44,729 bases of DNA, taken from IMG/VR virus record IMGVR_UViG_3300027881_001057, positions 1 to 44,729 of that record; one strand, 5' to 3'. Position 1 is the first letter of the stretch, and each line of letters opens with the position of its first letter. The notes below the pieces were generated by a model. That model was not told the DNA's origin. It worked only from the letters and a program-made list of their open reading frames with translations, and ran no database searches. Of this stretch, positions 18,284 through 26,356 are shown one piece after another. This stretch comes from a virus. Position numbers and translations under genes: made by a program.

Positions 18284-18581
18284 CGTCAGTCCCCCTCGAA
18301 ATCCCTGCCGTCAACCTATCCGACAGCATCACCATCTTGACTTCTATCCGATCCCAACTCTCCCCTACATTCTTGTAGATCTCCTCAGCGGTGACATAAC
18401 GACGGATAAGAGCATCACTGAGAGCCGCCGTACGTTCACTGTCCACCATATTGAGCAGACCATCAAGTTCCTCTTCGAATGTTTTCAACATGATTTCTGC
18501 TTCCGCTTCAGCCTTGAACGACGGAGTACTTGCTTCAAACGGGACACTCAGACGAGCCGACGATTCAGCCACCAATCTCAT
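18273..18581 (-). CDS. Small helical protein, unknown
   Basis: 102 residues from ATG 18581 (MRLVAESSARLSVPFEASTP), with long amphipathic helices (AEAEAEIMLKTFEEELDGLL). It overlaps the LexA-like gene stop by 17 bases. A longer upstream start at 18620 would cut deeper into that gene and is less likely. Confidence 0.6.
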   Translation of the reverse strand: MRLVAESSARLSVPFEASTPSFKAEAEAEIMLKTFEEELDGLLNMVDSERTAALSDALIRRYVTAEEIYKNVGESWDRIEVKMVMLSDRLTAGISRGTDDGK

Positions 18582-18834
18582 CAGTCTGCTCCGATCGGGC
18601 AAGACGCGCCACCACATCAATACCCTCTTGGGTTGGACGGATCATGCGATGTCGATACGTGGCCCGCTCCACATACCCTTCCTGTACCAGAGTGTCTATA
18701 TGGTACTGGATACTGGATCTGGGACCGAGGCCGACAGCCTTCGCAATTTCGTCTCGGGTAGGAGCAGACCTATGAGTTTCCATATGACTGATCAAAAATT
18801 CGAGGACACGGAGCCTGGTATTGGGACCGATCAT
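18565..18834 (-). CDS. LexA-like winged helix-turn-helix protein without a peptidase domain
   Basis: 89 residues from ATG 18834 (an upstream TTG at 18870 would add 12). The sequence PTRDEIAKAVGLGPRSSIQY, followed by HIDTLVQEGYVER and a wing ending RMIRPTQEG, matches the order and spacing of the LexA DNA-binding domain. LexA's Ser/Lys self-cleavage half is absent. A GTTCGTACAAAT element lies 19 bases upstream of the ATG, suggesting autoregulation. Candidate repressor for the GTTCG elements across the genome; that pairing is inference. Confidence 0.75.
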   Translation of the reverse strand: MIGPNTRLRVLEFLISHMETHRSAPTRDEIAKAVGLGPRSSIQYHIDTLVQEGYVERATYRHRMIRPTQEGIDVVARLARSEQTDEIGG

Positions 18835-19089
18835 GAACTTCAGGATAGTGTAGTTCGTACAAATGTTCAAGAATGGGATGAGTGGATTGCTGAGCAGGAC
18901 AAACTAATAGATGAACGGCTGGCAAAATATTCCCGTGAGGACTACTACTCGATCCTGTTAGACCTTTATGAGCATCTGAATCCGACTGTGGCTGTAGCTC
19001 TGCTCGCTACTGTCAGACAGGGCAATCCGTCTATGGAATGGCTAGACCATGCGATCGTGGTCTGCACTGCGCTCAAACGGCAGTTATAG
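18784..19089 (+). CDS. Plus-strand protein divergent from and overlapping the LexA-like gene
   Basis: 101 residues if it starts at ATG 18784 (ATG 18772 is also possible). The C-terminal two thirds (EWDEWIAEQDKLIDERLAKY, then LLDLYEHLNPTVAVALLATV) reads as a genuine helical protein. No start codon lies between the divergent gene's start and the coding-like part, so its 5' end is antisense to the LexA-like gene by about 50 bases. It ends in a tandem repeat that overlaps the convergent gene. Function unknown. Confidence 0.6.
   Translation: MTDQKFEDTEPGIGTDHELQDSVVRTNVQEWDEWIAEQDKLIDERLAKYSREDYYSILLDLYEHLNPTVAVALLATVRQGNPSMEWLDHAIVVCTALKRQL
18853..18864. promoter_or_regulatory. GTTCG-type element at the LexA-like gene
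   Basis: GTTCGTACAAAT on the plus strand: an intact left arm with a degenerate right arm. Placed where a repressor would block transcription of the minus-strand winged-helix gene. Confidence 0.5.
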
Positions 19090-19465
19090 AAGCGAAGGCG
19101 GCAGTTATAGAAGCGAAGGTGGAACTAACCGTACTGGCAGCCAGACCTATCGCTCGCATAGCTGCTACGAACTCGTTTGTCAGTTGTCCAGAGAACTCCA
19201 TGCGTCCTGAAAGTTCCCGTTTCCAGCAAGCAGCACAATGGTCCGTATCCGGGTTTTCGGTACTGCCACAGAACCTGCACCACTGACCCGTGCGGGGTGA
19301 ACCTAAAAGGCCACCAAGGGTGTCCTGCGGTTCCCCCTCGACCCCCTCCCTGTTCGCTCCGCTCACATTGATTTCGGCTTCGAACGTGGTGTATTCGGTG
19401 CCAATATCTATGACTGTCCCATCTGACTGGGTGATTTGAAAATGTGCCGATCCGATAACTCTCAT
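19073..19465 (-). CDS. Zinc-ribbon-like protein, unknown
   Basis: 130 residues from ATG 19465, which overlaps the upstream stop (ATGA). CRFCG...HCAAC is a CxxC/CxxC zinc ribbon (about residues 63-80). The C-terminus duplicates a seven-residue block (FASITAA, FASITAV) from a 21-base-period DNA repeat. Convergent overlap of 17 bases with the plus-strand gene at 18784. Confidence 0.6.
   Translation of the reverse strand: MRVIGSAHFQITQSDGTVIDIGTEYTTFEAEINVSGANREGVEGEPQDTLGGLLGSPRTGQWCRFCGSTENPDTDHCAACWKRELSGRMEFSGQLTNEFVAAMRAIGLAASTVSSTFASITAAFASITAV
19081..19119. repeat. Two-copy tandem repeat, 18 of 21 bases
   Basis: CAGTTATAGAAGCGAAGG occurs at 19081 and 19102. It contains the stop of the plus-strand gene and encodes the duplicated C-terminus of the minus-strand gene. 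Confidence 0.8.
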
Positions 19466-19743
19466 GAGAGGATGACTATCCCTGAATGCTCTGCTTTTAT
19501 GGCAGTCACTGTTGGAGAAGATCCAGATATTGTTGTTCCACTCCATTCAGCATCAGCTAATTCTCCAGCGAGCATGTCCTGGGCCATGCACTCGGACTTG
19601 GCGCATACCATCAGGTCCGGCATTCCGAAGTCACCACACCACCGGCACCACATGTAGTCCCTGTGAATCATATCCACTGGCATATGCGCAGCATACCCGC
19701 GCTTATAGTAAGGGGGGTACCCGTACTTCGTTCGTACGAACAT
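19462..19743 (-). CDS. Small cysteine-rich (zinc-ribbon) protein, unknown
   Basis: 93 residues from ATG 19743 (MFVRTKYGYPPYYKRGYAAH), or 73 from ATG 19683. WCRWCGDFG and VCAKSEC give a CxxC/CxxxxC metal site. The first codons lie in a perfect GTTCGTACGAAC element, so start and operator coincide. Confidence 0.6.
   Translation of the reverse strand: MFVRTKYGYPPYYKRGYAAHMPVDMIHRDYMWCRWCGDFGMPDLMVCAKSECMAQDMLAGELADAEWSGTTISGSSPTVTAIKAEHSGIVILS
19729..19741. promoter_or_regulatory. Perfect GTTCGTACGAAC palindrome
   Basis: CGTTCGTACGAAC: full inverted repeat GTTC-GTAC-GAAC immediately inside the start of the minus-strand gene at 19743. Best-match copy of the genome-wide element. Confidence 0.65.
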
Positions 19744-20011
19744 CCGTCACCTGTAGCCTTCAGGCGGTCGAGGTCCTCCCATTAGCCAGTGAATGATACG
19801 AGGGATTCTTCTTCGACTCTTACGTCATGCTTCCGGTGGCGTTTTCTTCCTGACGGCTTAGTAACCCTCTCGTCAGTATTAGCGGCCACGCATCGGAGGG
19901 CAGACTTCAGTCCAGAGGCAAGCCTGGACCTGACACCCCTGTCAGGGTGATCTCATCAGCGGCATACGCTGACCTTAGCCTGTCGACCTCCCCGACTTCA
20001 ACCAGCTTCGA
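19744..20011. other. Intergenic stretch of about 270 bases
   Basis: No confident gene. One minus-strand frame could encode about 35 basic residues (AANTDERVTKPSGRKRHRKH...) from a GTG, but it lacks a ribosome site. The rest shows no clear structure. Confidence 0.4.
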
Positions 20012-20182
20012 CTATTCCTTTTCGACTGCCTTTTCGACTGGCTTCGTCGTTACCAGCGGTCCACCCTCAGGATTGCGGTAGTACGTCGGCCCCTTCTTGG
20101 ATGCCACTACTGGTGTTGGCCTGTCGGCTGACTTCTCGGTCAGCGTCGACTTCTCTTCTGGCTTTACTTCGTCGCTCGGCAT
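20012..20182 (-). CDS. Small charged protein, unknown
   Basis: 56 residues (MPSDEVKPEEKSTLTEKSAD..., ending KPVEKAVEKE). Starts at ATG 20182 with the ribosome site AGGAAAGAG. A GTTCG element (20215-20228) lies about 35 bases upstream, inside the end of the overlapping gene. Lys/Glu/Pro-rich and probably disordered. It overlaps the upstream gene by 116 bases in another frame. Confidence 0.55.
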   Translation of the reverse strand: MPSDEVKPEEKSTLTEKSADRPTPVVASKKGPTYYRNPEGGPLVTTKPVEKAVEKE

Positions 20183-20591
20183 GATCTCTTTCCTGTAGTA
20201 CCGGGACCACCCTAATCGTTCGTACGATACCTCCGACGATCTTCCATGGGCTGCTATGACTCCCCACCATGTGCCAGAACTCGTTGGTGTCTGACCAGGT
20301 GTGCCTGCCGTGTCTCAACGATCGTGCTCCTGGCGGCACAGTGAACGAATATTCGACCTCTACCTGGCAGATGAGAATGTCTTCTCCATACTCGGCTTCT
20401 CCTGATTTCCAATGTTTGCGAAGATTGTCGAACAGAAGATCCAACTCTGGATGTTCGTGGTATGTGATGTCCCAGTCGTTGCCGAGGACGAACTTCCAGA
20501 GTTCGGATATTGCGAGTGGCCGGATCACCCACTGGTCGGGGAAGTGCCTATCCCGATGTACCAGGAACTCTTCAAGCTCTATTACGAGCAT
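20067..20591 (-). CDS. Unknown protein overlapping two neighbours
   Basis: 174 residues from ATG 20591 (MLVIELEEFLVHRDRHFPDQ). Compact alpha/beta text up to about residue 130 (ILICQVEVEYSFTVPPGARS), then a basic low-quality tail (ERRSKARREVDADREVSRQA) where it overlaps the small gene at 20012-20182. Coupled to the preceding gene by a 20-base overlap. The tail may be a by-product of the overlap. No family recognised. Confidence 0.6.
   Translation of the reverse strand: MLVIELEEFLVHRDRHFPDQWVIRPLAISELWKFVLGNDWDITYHEHPELDLLFDNLRKHWKSGEAEYGEDILICQVEVEYSFTVPPGARSLRHGRHTWSDTNEFWHMVGSHSSPWKIVGGIVRTIRVVPVLQERDHAERRSKARREVDADREVSRQANTSSGIQEGADVLPQS
20215..20228 (-). promoter_or_regulatory. GTTCG-type element inside a coding end
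   Basis: ATCGTTCGTACGAT, upstream of the small gene at 20182 and within the 3' end of the gene at 20067-20591. Confidence 0.5.
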
Positions 20592-20940
20592 CTTCCATCC
20601 GTTTCATAAAGAAATCGCTAAGCAGATCATCCTGCATCAGCATGTTCAGCAGAGTGAGCATCCCTGGCTGAGATGCGAACTCCATCAGTGTTATGAAAGC
20701 GTCGAGGTGGTCGGCTGCACGTAGGTAGCTGACTGCTGCTGTGCATTCTTCGCAGATCAGCCGATCCTCGGTGAATCCCTGACAGACAGCACACTTGACT
20801 GCGCCCTCGACAATTATGGTCGCGGGGACGCCGTTCCCATCGTTGCGCAACCCAATGATGGCCCAGTCCTCTTCTTCTTTGGCTGCTTTCGTGCCATCGA
20901 ACGTCTGAACTTTGGTCTTGCGTCTGACAAACCATTGCAC
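20572..20940 (-). CDS. Zinc-ribbon protein, unknown
   Basis: 122 residues from GTG 20940 (an overlapping ATG is out of frame). CAVCQGFTEDRLICEEC forms a CxxC...CxxC ribbon (about residues 50-66) followed by helices (LDAFITLMEFASQPGMLTLL). First gene after the terminator at 21 kb and its promoter TGCTATCTT. Confidence 0.65.
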   Translation of the reverse strand: MQWFVRRKTKVQTFDGTKAAKEEEDWAIIGLRNDGNGVPATIIVEGAVKCAVCQGFTEDRLICEECTAAVSYLRAADHLDAFITLMEFASQPGMLTLLNMLMQDDLLSDFFMKRMEDARNRA

Positions 20941-20968
20941 TATCTCTTAAGCTTATTCGAACATTCAA

Positions 20969-20977
20969 AAGATAGCA
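20969..20977 (-). promoter_or_regulatory. Extended -10 promoter TGCTATCTT with GTTCG element
   Basis: Identical to the extended -10 before the gene at 10113. It is followed by GAATGTTCGAAT (20955-20966) and then the gene at 20940. It sits next to a terminator, so it separates the tail-fibre transcript from the next one. Confidence 0.6.
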
Positions 20978-20982
20978 AGGAA

Positions 20983-21010
20983 AGAGAGGCCTCCCGTAGG
21001 AGACCTCTCT
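20983..21010 (-). terminator. Hairpin terminator after the tail-fibre operon
   Basis: AGAGAGGCCTCC / GGAGACCTCTCT stem (one wobble) around a four-base loop, between the last fibre-module gene (21052) and the next promoter. Confidence 0.7.
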
Positions 21011-21051
21011 CTGCACAACACTCAGAGGACCAATTCCAAGTTGATACCAGG

Positions 21052-21588
21052 CTAGTAGACGATCTGAGCTTCTGGCAACGACTGGAGCGTCGCGTATTCG
21101 GATTGGGCTAAACCGTCCATGAGAATGAACACTTCGGCTCCGAACTCGTTGGAGTACTGCCCCTTGAGTTCTTGGATGCGTCCTTGGAGGTTGGCGAGGA
21201 TGGCACGGAGGACGGTGGCTGACGCCTGCTGCTCGTATGAGGCAGGACCAGCGTCGGCTGTGAAGTTGACGGCCAGGTCCATGATCTTCAGGCGGAGCAG
21301 ACGGAACCCTCCGAAGATAACGATCAGCATCCAGAACTTCTTTTCAAGATCCTCGGCTTTGGTCGCGCCGTCAGTGAAATAGTTCTTCCCGCCAATACCT
21401 GGAGGTACCAGGTCTAGTCCGTCTTCCACTTCGAACGTGCTGAGCATCCCTGAGAGGCGGACATCCCAGAAGCCGTCTTCGATGTAGCCGATCTTCTGAC
21501 CTGCTGAGATCCCAGGGAGTTGTTCGTCTCCGGGAATGTTGATTTCCCGGTTGAACATCGGTATCAGATCTGCGATGAGTGTGCCCAT
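21052..21588 (-). CDS. Tail-tip module protein, unknown
   Basis: 178 residues from ATG 21588, overlapping the upstream stop. Starts MGTLIADLIPMFNREINIPG; contains a hydrophobic segment (FWMLIVIFGGFRLLRLKIMD) and a Gln/Ala-rich helix. Last gene of the fibre operon. Function not recognised. Confidence 0.65.
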   Translation of the reverse strand: MGTLIADLIPMFNREINIPGDEQLPGISAGQKIGYIEDGFWDVRLSGMLSTFEVEDGLDLVPPGIGGKNYFTDGATKAEDLEKKFWMLIVIFGGFRLLRLKIMDLAVNFTADAGPASYEQQASATVLRAILANLQGRIQELKGQYSNEFGAEVFILMDGLAQSEYATLQSLPEAQIVY

Positions 21589-21935
21589 TATGGTGGTGTC
21601 CCTGGTCCGTCATACACGGTGTAGAGGTAGAGGTCGGATGCGAAGTATTTGGTGCCGTTGTTGACCCAGGCTTGAGCCTTGTACTCGCCTGCTGCCGCCA
21701 TGTCTGCTTTGACCCAGGTGTATGTGACGATCCCGCTGGCTGGAGTGGTCACTACGATCGTTCCGGTGCCGAACCCGGACCCGGCTAGCTCTTCTTCAAT
21801 GTTCATCTGAACGTTTGTAAAACCGGTCAGGTCTACGGCGTTCCCGTCGAAGTCGGTGAACGTAATTTGCAGGTCAGGAGGCACCTCTCCTTCAGCGAAG
21901 GCTCCTAGCTCCGTTTCGACAGGTTGAATAGCCAT
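21588..21935 (-). CDS. Ig-like / baseplate-upper-protein-type domain protein
   Basis: 115 residues from ATG 21935, coupled to the giant gene. LQITFTDFDGNAVDLTGFTN, TIVVTTPASGIVTYTWVKAD and GEYKAQAWVNNGTKYF match the strand pattern of small beta-sandwich domains at the start of phage baseplate upper proteins. Family level only, by eye. Confidence 0.6.
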   Translation of the reverse strand: MAIQPVETELGAFAEGEVPPDLQITFTDFDGNAVDLTGFTNVQMNIEEELAGSGFGTGTIVVTTPASGIVTYTWVKADMAAAGEYKAQAWVNNGTKYFASDLYLYTVYDGPGTPP

Positions 21936-24900
21936 TAGGTGCCCTCGATGATAGCTGTCTGGGTCGTGTCATACTCGGCTGCGGTGACCTTGGTCCGCTT
22001 CCCTTGTGATGTCACCGGGAAGACGAAGATGACGGGGACTCCCACGATGACAACTATCCCAATGAGGATATCGGTCTCAGCGACAGTCCCGACTGGGACG
22101 CCTTTGGCTCCGTCGATGGCTAGTAACGATTCGATTTCTGCGAGCACACCCACCTGAACAGCCTTCGCCGCGGTGACCGGGACTAGCCCATCGGTTTCGG
22201 CGAGGGTTCCTACGGATACGATTTTGATTCCGGCGACCGTCAACAACGATTCGATTTCAGGGAGGGTCCCTATGTCCACGTTGATCGGCTTGACGGCTGT
22301 AATGGCCAGCAGCGATTCGATCTCGGCGAGGGTTCCTACTTGAACTCCGCGGACGGCTCCTGCGGCTATGAGGGCGTCGGCTTCGGCGAGGGTTCCTACC
22401 GCGGTGATGATCGGTTTGACGGCTGCAATCGACAGGAGCGTTTCGACTTCGGCGAGAGTGCCGACTGGTGCAAGCTTCAGCGGCTGTACTGCCAGCAGCG
22501 AGTCTGTTTCGGGAACGGTCCCGACTGGAATGCCGTGGGCTGCTGTTATCGGCAGCAACGATTCGAGTTCTGCCAGAGTCCCAATGTCGGCGGTCTTGAT
22601 GCCTTGGACAGCAAGCAGGGCTTCGATTTCAGTGAGTGTCCCGATCTGGGCGAGCTTCAGTCCGCTGATCGTCAACAGCGATTCTGTTTCTGCGAACGTT
22701 CCGACTGGAGTGATGATCGGCTTGACGGGTGCAGCAGCGATCAGGGTTTCTAGTTCTGCGAGTGTTGTCACGTTGACGGTCTTCAACCCGCCGACCGCCA
22801 CAAGAACGTCGAGTTCAGCGAGTGTGGTCACGGCAATCGCCTGTGCCAATCCAGCAGAAACAGGGATCAGCGTATTGATTTCTGCCAGAACTCCAACCGG
22901 AGCCGTTTTCAATCCTGCAACAGGAATCAGAGATTCGACTTCAGCGAGAGTTCCGATGACTGCCGTCTTTACTGGTCCTACCGGCAGCAACGATTCGATT
23001 TCAGCAAGAACTCCAACGGCTGTGATGATGTCTTTAACCGCCTGGATCGCTACAAGACTGTCCGTCTCGGCGAGTGTTCCGATCTGGGCGATCTTGGATG
23101 GCTGAATAGCTATCAGCGTGTCAACTTCGGGGAGGACTCCCACCTGGGTAACGATCGGCTTGACCGCCGCTGCGGGCAGCAACGACTCCGCTTCTGCGAG
23201 TGTCCCAATGTCAGCAGTCTTAAACGCCTGCACTCCAATCAGGGCGTCGAGTTCAGCGACAACACCGACCGCAGTGACAATTGGTTTGACTGCTGCAATA
23301 GGCAGCAGAGAGTCGGTCTCGGACAGAGTGCCGACAGTCGCCACCTTGAGAGCCTGTACAGCGTTCAGGACATCAGATTCGGACAGCACCCCGACCGCGG
23401 TGATGATCGGCTTGACAGGTGCAGCAGCGATCAGGCTTTCGATTTCAGCGAGAACACCTACAGAGACACTCTTCAAACCGCCGACAGCTATCAGAGTTTC
23501 GAGTTCGGCGAAGGTCCCCACCGCAATGGTCTGAGCTACACCAGCAGCGACCGGGATCAGCACGTCGGTCTCTCCGAGGGTTCCAACATCCGCGGTTTTG
23601 ATCGCCTGGATTCCTATTAGGGCTTCTATCTCGGCGATGACCCCAACGAGAACGGTTTTAAGCCCGCCAACAGGAAGCAACGATTCGATTTCGGCTAGAA
23701 CACCAACCGAGGCGATGATGTCCTTCACCGCCTCAATAGCGATCAGCGAGTCTGTCTCCGTGAGCGTCCCGATGTTCGCTACCTTCAATGCTCCAGCAGC
23801 AACCAGCGATTCGACTTCTGGCAACGTACCGATGTTGACAGTCTTCAAACCGGCGATAGCGATAAGAGCGTCTAGTTCGGCGAGTGTCGCCACAGGGATC
23901 ACCTGAGTCTGGACCAGACCCACAGGAACGAGACTGTCGGCTTCAGTCAGCACACCAACATCGACAGTCTTGATGCCGCCAGCGGGTAGCAGGACCTCGA
24001 TTTCAGCGAGCGTCCCGACGTTCGCTACATGGACAGCTTGCACGCTGATCAGCGAATCTGTTTCGATCATGATCCCGACAGCGGTGATGATCGGCTTGAC
24101 GGGGTCGACAGGAACGAGACTGTCAGTCTCTCCTATTACTCCGATCACTGCCACCTTGAGGGCCTGGGCTGCGATCAGCGACTCGACCTCTGCGACTGTT
24201 CCTATGTCTACAGTCTTCAGGCCACCGACAGCCAGGAGCGTTTCGACTTCTGCGAGAGTGCCGACTGGTGCAATCTTGAGGGCCTGTACAGCGTTCAGAG
24301 TTTCGACTTCTGCGAAGGTGCCCACCGAAGCAACAATCGGTTTCACCGCGGCTATCGGAACTAGAGCGTCTGTTTCTCCGAGAGTCCCAACAGTTCTATA
24401 GATGCTGACCCCGGCAGGCAGCAGACTGTCAGTTTCGGCGAGGGTGCCTATCGGAGCAACCTTGATCGGCTGGACAACGACCAAGGCGTCCGTTTCTGCC
24501 AGGGTTGTTACGGCAATGTCCTGGCCGGTCGGTTGGACAACTTCGATCGTGACCAGAGAGTCGTTCTCGGCGAGAGTTCCGATGACGACGAGCTTCGATG
24601 GTTGGATCGGAATCAGCGCATCAGTTTCGGCCAACACTCCGACAGGTGTAATTATCGGCTTGACGGCAAGGACCGGAAGAGGTGTGTCAGCTTCGGCCAG
24701 CGTGCCAATATTGGCAATCTTCGTAGGAAGGATCGGCAACAGAGTTTCTGTTTCTGCCAATACGCCTATGGGAGCGAACTTCTCCGCGGCTATAGCCGAA
24801 GGAGTGTCGGTCTCTGCGAGCGTTCCAATCGTCGCAATTTTCTCAGCGATGACAGCTACAAGAGCGTCGGCTTCAGGCAGCACGCCGACCGGCGTGATGA

Positions 24901-26356
24901 TTGGTTTGACGGGATCAGCAGCGATCAACGTGTCAATCTCACCCAACGTTCCGATGTTTGCCAGCTTGACAGCAGCGGCAGCAATCAGCGCCTCTATCTC
25001 AGCCAACACTCCGACAGCGGTGATGATCGGTTTGACCGCGGGGATCGGATTGAGGACTTCTGTTTCGGCGAGTGTTCCGATCGTCGCGAACTTTTCGGCA
25101 GCGACAGCTATCAGCGAATTGATTTCCGCAAGAACACCAACAGGGGCAACCTTGGTTGGAGCAGCGGCAACAAGAGCGTCAGTCTCTGGAAGAACACCAA
25201 CCCCAGTAATAATCGGTTTGAGAGCAGCTATCGTGATCAGAGAGTCGGCTTCGGCCAGAGTGCCTACAGCGATTGTTTGGCCTGCCCCTCCTGGGAGGGC
25301 CAGCCGAATCCGATGGATGCGAGCAGTACCTGTCGCCGCGTTATCGACATACCCGTAGACTTCTAAGGCGTCGTAATCAGAAATCGACGCGCCGGTAACG
25401 GCCAGGTTGTAGGTCGTCTCCGTAGCCGTAAGCGCCTGGGTCCACGAGTTGATAACAGTGGACCCCTGGCGGAGTTCGAGTTCCATGGTGGCGCTGCCCG
25501 AAGGGACCGAGCCAGTAACTTCCAACGTGTGATTGGTGTCGTCGCCCGGATCGGTGACATTTCCGAGAGTCACAAGGAATGGAAACCCCTGGAGGGCTAG
25601 GGGCGTGTCCGTTTCGGCCAAGACTCCGACAGGTGTGATTATCGGGTTGACGGCGGGGACCGGAATCAAGGAATCGGTCTCGGCGAGAGTCCCAATGTTG
25701 ACTGTCTGGGCTGGAAAGGGCGAAACGATCATCGTTATGGCGATCCAACCGTCGTTCCTCGATGACGTGTGGGTGCCGGGGGTTTCGGTGTTCCCGGTAT
25801 AGGCCCGACTGTTCATCGCCACTCCAACGTGGCCTGTTCCGGCTCCTCCTCCGGTCGTCCCAATGTCGGCCTGTTCGGTGTAGCCCGAGGGTGTCGTATC
25901 AGTAAACCGGTTGTCGTTCTTCCCCTCCTGGACGACACCGAGGATCGCCAGGTAATCGTCGGTCGAGCCGGGGGTGACAGCCGGGGCGAGAGGAGTGGTT
26001 GACCTGCCGGTACTGGAACCGTGGTCGGCGTCGGAAGCACCGAGAGGGTTAGTGGCGTCATGTCCGTCGATCCGAACACAAGCCGTCACCCATGCGGCGT
26101 TAGCGGCAGCGGCGACCAGATCAGGAGCGGACGCCCCCCGAATGATGTAGCCATACCAGTATCGGTTTCCCTGACCGTCGCTACCTTCGGCGAGTTGGGT
26201 CCAGCCGGTGAGACCGGTGATCGCCGTGCCAGCGTTGGCCGAGCCGATGACCGCAATAAGTAGGTCGCCCGTTGTGGCGCTGGCCGGTTCGGTAATTGTC
26301 GGTGTTGTGTCGGCTCCGACGTTTTCAGAGGACGACTGGACTACTGGAGAGGCCAT
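21935..26356 (-). CDS. Giant repeat tail-fibre-like protein, about 54 short repeats
   Basis: 1473 residues from ATG 26356. Residues 1 to about 215 form a globular beta domain shared with the next gene upstream. Two repeats follow, then an inserted beta domain (LGNVTDPGDDTNHTLEVTGS...). About 52 further repeats run to the C-terminus. The unit is 20 or 22 residues, roughly [VI]G[TV]LAE-x-[DE]-[STA]-L-[IL]-x-[VI]-x3-K, often continuing PIIT before the next unit. It is largely acidic/hydrophobic without Cys or Trp, suggesting a beta-solenoid or elongated shaft. It ends with a hydrophobic strand and IEGT. Probably a long fibre; function inferred from module position. Confidence 0.8.
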   Translation of the reverse strand: MASPVVQSSSENVGADTTPTITEPASATTGDLLIAVIGSANAGTAITGLTGWTQLAEGSDGQGNRYWYGYIIRGASAPDLVAAAANAAWVTACVRIDGHDATNPLGASDADHGSSTGRSTTPLAPAVTPGSTDDYLAILGVVQEGKNDNRFTDTTPSGYTEQADIGTTGGGAGTGHVGVAMNSRAYTGNTETPGTHTSSRNDGWIAITMIVSPFPAQTVNIGTLAETDSLIPVPAVNPIITPVGVLAETDTPLALQGFPFLVTLGNVTDPGDDTNHTLEVTGSVPSGSATMELELRQGSTVINSWTQALTATETTYNLAVTGASISDYDALEVYGYVDNAATGTARIHRIRLALPGGAGQTIAVGTLAEADSLITIAALKPIITGVGVLPETDALVAAAPTKVAPVGVLAEINSLIAVAAEKFATIGTLAETEVLNPIPAVKPIITAVGVLAEIEALIAAAAVKLANIGTLGEIDTLIAADPVKPIITPVGVLPEADALVAVIAEKIATIGTLAETDTPSAIAAEKFAPIGVLAETETLLPILPTKIANIGTLAEADTPLPVLAVKPIITPVGVLAETDALIPIQPSKLVVIGTLAENDSLVTIEVVQPTGQDIAVTTLAETDALVVVQPIKVAPIGTLAETDSLLPAGVSIYRTVGTLGETDALVPIAAVKPIVASVGTFAEVETLNAVQALKIAPVGTLAEVETLLAVGGLKTVDIGTVAEVESLIAAQALKVAVIGVIGETDSLVPVDPVKPIITAVGIMIETDSLISVQAVHVANVGTLAEIEVLLPAGGIKTVDVGVLTEADSLVPVGLVQTQVIPVATLAELDALIAIAGLKTVNIGTLPEVESLVAAGALKVANIGTLTETDSLIAIEAVKDIIASVGVLAEIESLLPVGGLKTVLVGVIAEIEALIGIQAIKTADVGTLGETDVLIPVAAGVAQTIAVGTFAELETLIAVGGLKSVSVGVLAEIESLIAAAPVKPIITAVGVLSESDVLNAVQALKVATVGTLSETDSLLPIAAVKPIVTAVGVVAELDALIGVQAFKTADIGTLAEAESLLPAAAVKPIVTQVGVLPEVDTLIAIQPSKIAQIGTLAETDSLVAIQAVKDIITAVGVLAEIESLLPVGPVKTAVIGTLAEVESLIPVAGLKTAPVGVLAEINTLIPVSAGLAQAIAVTTLAELDVLVAVGGLKTVNVTTLAELETLIAAAPVKPIITPVGTFAETESLLTISGLKLAQIGTLTEIEALLAVQGIKTADIGTLAELESLLPITAAHGIPVGTVPETDSLLAVQPLKLAPVGTLAEVETLLSIAAVKPIITAVGTLAEADALIAAGAVRGVQVGTLAEIESLLAITAVKPINVDIGTLPEIESLLTVAGIKIVSVGTLAETDGLVPVTAAKAVQVGVLAEIESLLAIDGAKGVPVGTVAETDILIGIVVIVGVPVIFVFPVTSQGKRTKVTAAEYDTTQTAIIEGT
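22060..25275 (-). repeat. Array of about 52 degenerate 60-66 base coding repeats
   Basis: DNA-level array encoding the 20/22-residue units. Codon choice differs between copies while the protein pattern is kept, so it is an old, selected array rather than a recent expansion. Confidence 0.85.

Noticed and set aside
22368-25366. Long plus-strand frames rich in Ser/Thr across the repeat gene
   Set aside because: They are antisense shadows of the 54-repeat gene; their apparent repetitiveness comes from the minus-strand array and they lack starts and ribosome sites.
21935-26356. Diversity-generating retroelement target
   Set aside because: No reverse transcriptase and no template repeat with A-specific changes were seen; the variation is spread over all units.
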